NCBI GenBank assembly: GCA_016714565.1
Contig: JADKDM010000013.1
Coordinates: 103,337-167,336 of the forward strand
Source: Candidatus Villigracilis propinquus
GTDB lineage: Bacteria; Chloroflexota; Anaerolineae; Anaerolineales; Villigracilaceae
Direction of reading: 5' to 3'
Length of the DNA stretch: 64,000 nt
The position numbers were made by a program, and so were the translations under genes. Shown in pieces: positions 53,681 through 59,867 of the stretch; within the stretch, counting starts at the first letter, position 1, and the number at the start of each line of letters is the position of its first letter. The notes beneath the pieces are model-generated. The model searched no databases. It saw only the letters and a program-made list of their open reading frames with translations, and was not told the origin of the DNA.

Positions 53681-53752
53681 CGGTCTTGTTCGATCTTTAA
53701 TAACACATTTTTGTTGTTTCCTAAATATAGAGACCTATTATTTATAAACTTT

Positions 53753-54817
53753 CTATTCAGACACTACTTTATTTTTCCCCGTTTTCTTGGCTACATAAAG
53801 TCGTTTATCAGCAATATCTAGAATTCTATAGATGTTTGATTCTCCGTCCAAACTGGCGAAGCCTGCACTTACAGTAACATGGAATTTTGAATTATTATTA
53901 ATCGTAAGCTCACGTTTCTCGATCGTTCTTAATATTTTTTCTATTGTTATCATTGCACCCGGTTTTGATGTGTTGGTAAACAAAACAACAAACTCTTCTC
54001 CACCGTATCGACAAAATATATCTCGTTCAAATATTATTGCTTTAATTATATGAGCTACTTCTGCTAATACAGTATCGCCGACGAGATGCCCATATGTATC
54101 GTTTACCTTCTTAAAGTCATCGATGTCTATCATCACTATTCCCAAGTTGACTTCTCTTGAATTTCCATACTTTATTTGACTCTCTAGTTGTCTAATTTGG
54201 ATATCTAAATATTTATTGAAAAATCGCCTGTTATACGCTCCAGTAAGCGGATCAATCTCTGAAATTTCTTCAATCTTTTTTTTCAACTTGTCGCTTTCTG
54301 TGAAGTTTAGGAATGACAGGAATAAAATCGATAATATTACAGCCATCAAGTTGAACAGGCCAACCCATTCCAGCAATTTTGAATCTACCCTATATATGGA
54401 ATGTCCATTATTCGTAAAGATAAAACTAAGTCCAAACAGGATCAATATAAATGTTACCTCGAATTTTTTCCAATTAAGGCCGAGGTTCATTGAATTGATA
54501 ACAATAATTGTCGAAGCAATTAGATAAAGACTGAAATAACTCTTCCAGCCAAGGAAGAAAGTATCAATCGTTGCAGACACAACGATTGCAGCTACACCTA
54601 TCTGCAACGAAAGTAGATATTTTTTCTTTTCGAGAAGCAAGAAGTTCATTATGAAAACACAAAACATGAAAGATTTTACAAATAGGAGGTCAAAGAATTT
54701 CAGGTAAAGAAACAGAATAATTAGAAATATATCGACCAAAAGACTAAGCCCAAAGAATATTTTTAATAATATATATTTTCTTTGCTGGTCTATTTCTGTT
54801 ATGTTCATTTCGCTCAT
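53753..54817 (-). CDS. Membrane diguanylate cyclase (GGDEF), AT-rich, cassette-borne
   Basis: About six N-terminal helices (residues 15-170) precede a GGDEF domain with substrate motifs DPLTGAYNRRFF, DIDDFKKVNDTYGHLVGD and the active-site variant RYGGEEFVVLF. It should make c-di-GMP. No RxxD inhibitory site is obvious just upstream of GGEEF. Base composition is clearly more AT-rich than the chromosome around it, a sign of foreign origin. It is a complete gene between attC-like sites 7 and 8; signalling enzymes of this length are uncommon cassette cargo. Confidence 0.85.
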   Translation of the reverse strand: MSEMNITEIDQQRKYILLKIFFGLSLLVDIFLIILFLYLKFFDLLFVKSFMFCVFIMNFLLLEKKKYLLSLQIGVAAIVVSATIDTFFLGWKSYFSLYLIASTIIVINSMNLGLNWKKFEVTFILILFGLSFIFTNNGHSIYRVDSKLLEWVGLFNLMAVILSILFLSFLNFTESDKLKKKIEEISEIDPLTGAYNRRFFNKYLDIQIRQLESQIKYGNSREVNLGIVMIDIDDFKKVNDTYGHLVGDTVLAEVAHIIKAIIFERDIFCRYGGEEFVVLFTNTSKPGAMITIEKILRTIEKRELTINNNSKFHVTVSAGFASLDGESNIYRILDIADKRLYVAKKTGKNKVVSE

Positions 54818-54827
54818 TCTCTTTTGT

Positions 54828-54883
54828 CTTAGCTGGCGCTCATTGCGTCACCAATTCCATGGGGTAGGGGCGCTTTGTTAGCC
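54828..54883 (-). repeat. attC-like site 8
   Basis: Minus-strand left core GGCTAAC, then AAAGCGCCCC; the right side has GAGCGCCAGCTAAG, which pairs with the left GGCGCT box, but its outer core is altered. About 56 bases. Confidence 0.5.
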
Positions 54884-54904
54884 TGCTTCCTGCTTTTACC
54901 GATT

Positions 54905-55234
54905 TCATTTTGCACGATTGTGGGTCTTGCATAACATTTGACAGTTCTTGATATTTGTTTCGCCGCCTTTGCTCCATGTGGCGACGTGGTCAGCGTCTAT
55001 TTCGGTTAGTTTCCAACGTTTGCTCTTGTTGGCATCATGCCCCAGAGTGCAAAGCGGGCAGTTTGATTCGCCCTTTTTCTCGGCTTTGGCGGTTTGGGTG
55101 GAGTACACACTTTTCTTGGTGGCGTCATCAAAGACGCGCACATCTAATAATTTTGTGTCTGTGGAACCGCCAAGGATATACTCAAAAATGCCCTTGCGGT
55201 CCTTGACATAGGGATCGGCGTAGAGTTCTCTCAC
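54905..55234 (-). CDS. HNH endonuclease domain, C-terminal fragment of a DUF262-HNH-type protein
   Basis: The 109-aa product has paired cysteines (NCPLCTLG) and the HNH core TEIDADHVATWSKGGETNI followed by NCQMLCKTHNRAK, the usual metal and DNA-cleavage arrangement. The frame stays open and family-like upstream to about 55285 (ETYHNASYNPTKVSKQV) but lacks a start there, so the cassette boundary has cut off the 5' part. GTG at 55234 may serve as a start. Full-length relatives combine a DUF262 nucleotidase/nuclease domain with this HNH domain (GmrSD-like). Confidence 0.75.
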   Translation of the reverse strand: MRELYADPYVKDRKGIFEYILGGSTDTKLLDVRVFDDATKKSVYSTQTAKAEKKGESNCPLCTLGHDANKSKRWKLTEIDADHVATWSKGGETNIKNCQMLCKTHNRAK

Positions 55235-55283
55235 TTGTTTGGAAACCTTTGTCGGGTTGTAAGAGGCGTTGTGATAGGTTTCA

Positions 55284-55373
55284 TACTAAGCGCCCCCATT
55301 CCAATCCGCGCATCTCACTTTCCACATCGCTAAATACGGTGGAGGCCCAATCGACGTGCACGCTTTGTTGGGC
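55284..55373 (-). repeat. attC-like site 9
   Basis: Minus-strand AAGCGCCCAAC, then AAAGCGTGCACGTCG; the right end GGGGGCGCTTAGT pairs with the outer AAGCGCCC. It directly abuts the truncated HNH frame. About 90 bases. Confidence 0.55.
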
Positions 55374-55408
55374 GCTTGTGTTCAAAACGATAATCTTTAC
55401 AACGATTT

Positions 55409-56074
55409 CTAATCCCATATAACAAGTTCTAATGGCGTAATTTCAAAGTTATTAGACAGAATGGCTTTCTGAGCAGCAAGGGGAAAATACTGTGTGTGGC
55501 CAACCTCCGGATAGCATACGCCGCCTTGATAGTGCCAGAACTCGGAAATGTAGCTATTGCCCACATGACAGAGAGTTTTGGAGAGTTGTGTAAGAGCTTC
55601 TGGGTGTTGAGTTTGCAGGATATTCATTAATTCAGATAAATTGATTTTGTTGCTTTCACAAAACATAGCGGAGACCTGTCGTCGTCCAGCGATAAATTGA
55701 TTCAATGTGTAAATGCCTGACTGCAAACACAGATAATGATCATACGCTAGTTTAACAATACTGTCGTATTCCACCCCGAACACGAGCTCATTGATTACTC
55801 CATCGATCAAACCACACTTGCCATCGGCATGGATAATTGGGAAATTCCATTCATCAACGAAACAGTATGGATCAACAATAAATTTTCTTATTCGAGGATC
55901 GGATAAGGGAACATTATGATTTGTGATTTCCAAGGAAGAATATCTTGGTTCCAAAAGTACGGATTTCTGGAAATTCAATCCAAATTTACCATCTTGATTG
56001 GTAATTTGATATTTCTGACCATTCAAATAATCATCCCAAAGAGCATCTTTTTTAAGAGTATGTGGTTCAGTCAT
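55409..56074 (-). CDS. Unknown protein with KFGL/KCGL (WG-like) repeats (221 aa), cassette-borne
   Basis: Start ATG at 56074 (MTEPHTLKKD). Two segments, QDGKFGLNFQKSVLLEPRY and ADGKCGLIDGVINELVFG, resemble degenerate WG repeats, which form beta-structured peptidoglycan or protein-binding modules. The rest, including a HVGNSYISEFWHYQGGVC block, is not recognised. It lies between attC-like sites 9 and 10 and is AT-richer than the chromosome. Confidence 0.65.
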   Translation of the reverse strand: MTEPHTLKKDALWDDYLNGQKYQITNQDGKFGLNFQKSVLLEPRYSSLEITNHNVPLSDPRIRKFIVDPYCFVDEWNFPIIHADGKCGLIDGVINELVFGVEYDSIVKLAYDHYLCLQSGIYTLNQFIAGRRQVSAMFCESNKINLSELMNILQTQHPEALTQLSKTLCHVGNSYISEFWHYQGGVCYPEVGHTQYFPLAAQKAILSNNFEITPLELVIWD

Positions 56075-56099
56075 AATCAACTCGTTTTATATTGATAGC

Positions 56100-56319
56100 G
56101 TCCAACGGTTTGCGTTACCTGCGCTGTATCTCGACAAGCTCGACAACCAGGGCGGGGACGGCGAAGCCGTCCAACCAGAAAAAGGCTAAGGCGTAGTGTC
56201 TCGACAAGGTTTCGACAGGCACAACTGCCAACTCGACAACCAAAAACTGCCCGGAATGTGCGCACGCCCACGGGCATTCCCCAGCGTCAGGTGTGTGCAT
56301 GCTGCATGCTCTGTTAGGC
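56100..56319 (-). repeat. attC-like site 10 (largest)
   Basis: Minus-strand left core GCCTAAC, then AGAGCATGC, ACACACCTGACGCTGGGGA, a CCCGTGGGCG stem, a middle with TTTTTCTGGTTGGACGGC, and the right end GCGCAGGTAACGCAAACC with core GTTGGAC. At 220 bases it is long; TGTCGAGCTTGTCGA repeat material lies inside it. Confidence 0.65.
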
Positions 56320-56421
56320 GCTGGATGAATAGAGCACTCTCTGGCTAAATAAAGACGATATTGCTAATATAACATTTTTTCATACATGTTTTTCGCGATG
56401 ATATCCCGACAGAATCTACAA

Positions 56422-56533
56422 TAGACCTCTTGTGTAAGTGTTTTCCGGAGTTCGGAAGTTCTACTTCCGAACCGCAAAAGCAGAGCTTTTGCACTCCGTC
56501 TTTCTATACTTATTGACTTTTGCAAGAGGTCTA
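56422..56533. mobile_element. MITE-like element with TAGACCTCTTG terminal inverted repeats
   Basis: The left end TAGACCTCTTG and right end CAAGAGGTCTA are exact inverted repeats of 11 bases; inside are the palindromes TTCGGAAGTTCTACTTCCGAA and GCAAAAGC-AGAG-CTTTTGC. There is no transposase frame. It lies in the 3' part of the first cassette, between the DUF4352-like gene and attC-like site 10. The ends recall IS5-like termini, but I could not compare them. Confidence 0.6.
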
Positions 56534-56590
56534 ATTGCTAAAAACAAATTTTGAAGCAAACACTTGTTAACCAAATTAAAATTACTTCTA

Positions 56591-57136
56591 TCAATCTTGA
56601 CTTATTTTCAAATCCTGGATAACGGGTAAGTCAAGAAATCGTAATGTGAAACTTTGATCAGTTTCATTCTCGTCTATAGTAAAGACCCAGGCCATTGCTC
56701 CTGTCTGTTTGTCAAATGTGTTTGTTTCTTCATCAAAAAAACCAAATTCTTTAGAGACTAGTGTTCGCGTTTCAAAGTAACTACTAGGGCTCTTGTTTGA
56801 ACCTTGATACGTGCCAATATAATTCACCGCTAATGATTCCCCATTTTCAGTGATGAGGATTATGCTATTTGTTGGAAACTCTTGATGCAGTTGACTTGAA
56901 TCAAAATTACTAACCGTCACTTCTAAGACAAGGAATACAAAGTCAGTCTTAGGTGTAGTGATATTATGAAGTCCATCTTCCAATGTAGCTTCTTTGTGAA
57001 CCTTGTCTACTGTAATCTCCCAGCCCCAATTTGAACCAGTAGCTGGTGTTCCAATGCCTAATGTTGATCCACAGCCTGAAACTAATATACTCGCTGCTAA
57101 AATACAAAATGCTAAAATTCTTTGTTTGGTGTTCAT
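56591..57136 (-). CDS. DUF4352-like lipoprotein (181 aa), cassette-borne
   Basis: A signal peptide ends in lipobox LVSGCGS. The mature part is an immunoglobulin-like beta domain: WGWEITVDKVHKEATL, then FVFLVLEVTVSNFDSSQ and AMAWVFTIDENE, the pattern of DUF4352/telomeric-repeat-like secreted domains. It is the first gene of the same-strand cassette run. GAGAT just before the ATG is a weak ribosome site; GCGCCCGTTACAGCGC upstream may be a degenerate right core. Confidence 0.75.
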   Translation of the reverse strand: MNTKQRILAFCILAASILVSGCGSTLGIGTPATGSNWGWEITVDKVHKEATLEDGLHNITTPKTDFVFLVLEVTVSNFDSSQLHQEFPTNSIILITENGESLAVNYIGTYQGSNKSPSSYFETRTLVSKEFGFFDEETNTFDKQTGAMAWVFTIDENETDQSFTLRFLDLPVIQDLKISQD

Positions 57137-57602
57137 TGATCTCCTGCGCTGTAACGGGCGCTCCCATCGACATTTAATGGGTATGTCGCATATTATTTGT
57201 AATAAATTTTCAAGCGCCTAAATTGGGATGATGCAGCGATTTTGCCGCATAATTCCTTATATATTCCATCACTGCCATTATACGCCTCAGCCGTGTACCA
57301 AACCAGATGACCCTCGACTCATAGGGTGCGAGGTGACTGTTATCTTTTGAGGGCAAAGTTAAGCCAGCAAACTTGAAGAAAAAGACGGCCGAACCTGGGG
57401 GTAGACCGTCCAATTAGCACGAAAACGGGCAGGGGCAAGGGATTAATCTTCGGGGTTTTTCTCATTCCAGACGGCGATCATTTTGCTAATGCGTCCTCCT
57501 TTAAAAAATTACACGCCGGGGGGAACCCGGCGTGCACCCCAGTACCCCTAATTCGTATCCGCTTTCCCCTTAGGGCCACCGATACGCCAGTAAGCAGCTT
57601 AT
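57137..57602. other. Gap where an integron platform would be expected
   Basis: No integrase frame is present in either direction. On the minus strand a short frame encodes ISKMIAVWNEKNPED with AAAGGAGGA upstream (near 57500-57440), and another up to MAVMEYIRNYAAKSL ends near 57210; neither is a recognised family. A terminator for the PAS/HD-GYP gene is at 57500-57534. Confidence 0.4.
57500..57534 (-). terminator. Terminator of the PAS/HD-GYP operon
   Basis: On the minus strand CACGCCGGG and CCCGGCGTG pair over a short loop and are followed by TAATTTTTT. It lies about 70 bases after the stop at 57603. Confidence 0.8.
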
Positions 57603-58553
57603 TTATTCCACGATCATCTTGATGAACACAGGCACAATGGACGGGTCAAAATATTTGCCGGATTGCTCGGCGATATACACAATGGCATTTGCCTGAGTCC
57701 ACGCGGCGCGGTAGGGGCGGTCTGATGTGAGCGCGTCGTACACATCCGCGAAGGCGAAGATGCGCGCAAACAGGGGAATGGCCTCGCCTGCCAGACCTTC
57801 CGGGTAGCCGCTGCCATCCCATTTTTCATGGTGCGAGCGCGGAATCGGCAGCGCCGCAGCAAGGTAGGGAATCGGCTTGATGATCTCCGCGGCAATGACC
57901 GGATGGCGGCGCATGATCCTCCACTCCTCCTCCGTCAACGGGCCGGGTTTGAATAGGATGCTGTCTGGAATGGCCACCTTGCCAATATCATGCAGGGCCG
58001 CGCCGCGCCGGATGTGGATAAGGTCGGCCCCCGGCAGGTTCAAACGACGGGCCAGCTTCAAGGTCATATCCGTTACGCGGCGGGTGTGGTCTTCCGTCTC
58101 CTGGTCGCGCAGGTAAAGAGCTGTAGACCAGCTTTCGATGGTCATATCGTAGGCGAGGGTTAATTCATCGCTCTGCAGTTGTTTGTATCTGGTGATATCC
58201 CGAACGAACATAATGTTCTGTCCGTTCTCAAACGGCACAAGTGTGGATTCGTACCAGGCCCGCTCCTTGCGCGCCTCCAGCGCATATTCGAACAAGGCCA
58301 CCTTGCTGCCATCATGAATTTCTTGCAGTGCCTTGTTGTATTTCTGCCAGACCTCCAGCGGAACCACATCCTGCAATTTGCGCGATGATGTTTTTTGCAC
58401 CATGGCGCTAAAAGGCGAATTCCCTCCGGCTGTATATTCCAGGATCTTCCCGGAGGAGTCCAATACCAGCATCAGGCCGTCAAAAGCCTGAAACATGGCA
58501 TTCAGCCTTTGTTCGGGACTGGGAATATTTTTATATGAAAAGATCGATTGCAT
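57603..58553 (-). CDS. PAS and HD-GYP domain protein
   Basis: A PAS domain (about residues 20-130, FDGLMLVLDSSGKILEYT) precedes an HD-GYP domain with RGAALHDIGKVAIPD (HD pair), EEWRIMRRHP, HHEKWDGSGYPEGLAG (GYP) and FADVYDALTSDRPYR. The HD-GYP class hydrolyses c-di-GMP; activity here is inferred. The start MQSIFSYK is used; a GTG 12 codons upstream would overlap the preceding gene. Last gene of the peptide/DUF5317 operon. Confidence 0.9.
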   Translation of the reverse strand: MQSIFSYKNIPSPEQRLNAMFQAFDGLMLVLDSSGKILEYTAGGNSPFSAMVQKTSSRKLQDVVPLEVWQKYNKALQEIHDGSKVALFEYALEARKERAWYESTLVPFENGQNIMFVRDITRYKQLQSDELTLAYDMTIESWSTALYLRDQETEDHTRRVTDMTLKLARRLNLPGADLIHIRRGAALHDIGKVAIPDSILFKPGPLTEEEWRIMRRHPVIAAEIIKPIPYLAAALPIPRSHHEKWDGSGYPEGLAGEAIPLFARIFAFADVYDALTSDRPYRAAWTQANAIVYIAEQSGKYFDPSIVPVFIKMIVE

Positions 58554-58572
58554 AAGTGTTGAAGGTCGTGGG

Positions 58573-58851
58573 CTATTGGCTGAGAGCACAGTTCAACTGC
58601 CTGGCAAAATCGGAAAGGGATTCGGCGCGGATCGAAACGAGCGCGTCCATTTCCTCTTTGCTGAGGGTAAAGGTTTCACCGAGGTATCCCTGGCGCAGAG
58701 CCGCGCGCGGGTCTTGCAGGAGCATCTGGCAAAACTGACGGTTGACCACGGCGGCGGCAAAGATGCGATTCAGTCCCTCGGTCTGCGCCGGCCGGGGGGC
58801 GGTCTTAACAGCGGCGCTTGCGTGGGGTTGATAAATAAGAGATGGAATCAT
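58573..58851 (-). CDS. Short NHLP-leader-like protein (92 aa)
   Basis: The central part GLNRIFAAAVVNRQFCQMLL, then DPRAALRQGYLGETFTLSKE and DALVSIRAESLSDFARQL, resembles the leader region of nitrile-hydratase-like (NHLP) and Os1348/Franean1_4349-type RiPP precursors: a helix, a DPxxAL turn and an LSxEE helix. The C-terminal core is only NCALSQ, with one Cys. It overlaps the DUF5317 gene by four bases (ATGA). No maturation enzyme gene is adjacent, so it may instead be a small regulatory protein using this fold. Confidence 0.55.
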   Translation of the reverse strand: MIPSLIYQPHASAAVKTAPRPAQTEGLNRIFAAAVVNRQFCQMLLQDPRAALRQGYLGETFTLSKEEMDALVSIRAESLSDFARQLNCALSQ

Positions 58852-59414
58852 TTTTTGTACCCTTGTAAAGAAATATTTTTCTGATATGCCAGAAGCCGGA
58901 AAATGCCGAAGGCGATCAAAACGTCACCGGGGCTGAATGCCACCTGGTAGGCCGACCATGCCGGAGGGAGGAAACGATCCGCAAGCCACTCGAAGCGGGT
59001 ATCTTCCGGGAGCAGCAAAATGTCCTTTGTGCCAAATCGATCGCCCGGCTGGATATTTTCCAAAACGGTTTGCGAAACAAGATGACTTGCCGTTTGCGGG
59101 CTGATGGGCATAAAGCCGCGGTTCGCTGCTATAACCGTGAAGTTGAGTGCTGTTCCAATGAGCAGGATCATCATCCCGGGCAGGCGGCGGTTCAACCAGG
59201 TAAATACGAGAAGCAAAGCTTGCGAGAGCGGCAGCAGAAAGCCCGAAACATGTTGCCCGCTGACCGGAAAATAAAACGCCGTGAACTGGGGCAAAAAGGC
59301 AATGAACACCAACGAGACATATTTCAACTCCGGCGCACGATATGGCTGGCCATACCAACGCGCCCAGCTTGCGCCAGTCAACAAGCCTGCCACCAGGGAC
59401 GCAAGCAGGATCAC
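58848..59414 (-). CDS. DUF5317 membrane protein (188 aa)
   Basis: About five helices, with the family block LNFTVIAANRGFMPISPQT after the fourth and a hydrophilic loop FGTKDILLLPEDTRFEWLAD before the last. DUF5317 proteins are known from Firmicutes and Chloroflexota and have no assigned function. GTG start at 59414 shares a base with the stop of the 47-residue peptide gene (TAGTG), and its stop overlaps the next start, so the four genes are one tightly coupled operon. Confidence 0.85.
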   Translation of the reverse strand: MILLASLVAGLLTGASWARWYGQPYRAPELKYVSLVFIAFLPQFTAFYFPVSGQHVSGFLLPLSQALLLVFTWLNRRLPGMMILLIGTALNFTVIAANRGFMPISPQTASHLVSQTVLENIQPGDRFGTKDILLLPEDTRFEWLADRFLPPAWSAYQVAFSPGDVLIAFGIFRLLAYQKNISLQGYKK

Positions 59415-59557
59415 TAGTGGGTGCTTCCGCCGCCGTCTTCAGGAGCGCCAACGCCGGTCACCAACATGGCAAGGGTGAGCACGACAAAGAAAAGTTGAAC
59501 ATGCTGACGATTGATCTTTGAAAGGGACAGAATGGCGAGGTTCAGTTTGTTTTTCAT
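59414..59557 (-). CDS. 47-residue exported or membrane-anchored peptide with Gly-rich tail
   Basis: ATG at 59557 follows AAGGA by about nine bases. The sequence has a polar/basic N-terminus MKNKLNLAILSLSKINRQHV, one hydrophobic helix LFFVVLTLAMLVTGV and a tail GAPEDGGGSTH. It looks like a membrane-inserted precursor whose C-terminus faces outwards, or a signal peptide with a short released product. It begins the operon with DUF5317 and the NHLP-like protein. Confidence 0.65.
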   Translation of the reverse strand: MKNKLNLAILSLSKINRQHVQLFFVVLTLAMLVTGVGAPEDGGGSTH

Positions 59558-59645
59558 GGGAATTCCTTTTGAAGTCTTATTGGCGGGTACGATGCGCCAA
59601 AGATACTTATCCCCAGGCTTCAAAACAGGCTTCAAAAAAATTCTC

Positions 59646-59741
59646 TGCCGTACATTTCCCGCGTAAAAGCCCTAAAGGTCTTCCCCCTTAATCGGGATTT
59701 TACGAAAGCAAAACAGACCTTTAGGGTTTCCGTGTACGGCA
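59646..59741. repeat. Nested inverted repeat with CCCTAAAGGTCT stems
   Basis: Outer arms TGCCGTACA/TGTACGGCA and inner arms CCCTAAAGGTCT/AGACCTTTAGGG are both exact, giving a two-level hairpin. It lies directly upstream of the peptide operon on the minus strand, about 90-190 bases before its start, and could influence its expression or be a MITE-like repeat. Confidence 0.65.
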
Positions 59742-59742
59742 A

Positions 59743-59778
59743 AGAAAAAAAGACCAGCCGCGACAGGCTGATCTTTTG
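59743..59778 (-). terminator. Terminator of the MalT/BTAD regulator gene
   Basis: On the minus strand AAAAGATCAGCC pairs with GGCTGGTCTTTT over TGTCGC, followed by a run of T7. It separates the regulator gene from the peptide operon. Confidence 0.8.
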
Positions 59779-59809
59779 GAAGGGCTGTATTTATTGGTTT
59801 ACGAACCAG

Positions 59810-59848
59810 TTCCGCTCCATCGGGGGCGTAGCCCTCGATGGAGCGGAA
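59810..59848. terminator. GC-rich hairpin (GCTC-TCGGGGGC family), third copy
   Basis: TTCCGCTCCATCGGGGGC pairs with GCCCTCGATGGAGCGGAA over a GTA loop, immediately after the regulator's stop codon on the minus strand. Related to 11127-11171 and 36683-36722 with compensating base changes. Confidence 0.7.
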
Positions 59849-59867
59849 TCCGTGTACATACTCTGCG

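Noticed and set aside
57137..57602. Integron integrase or attI site at the proximal end of the array
   Set aside because: Both strands were read; no tyrosine recombinase motifs (RHRY box) and no frame longer than about 70 codons.
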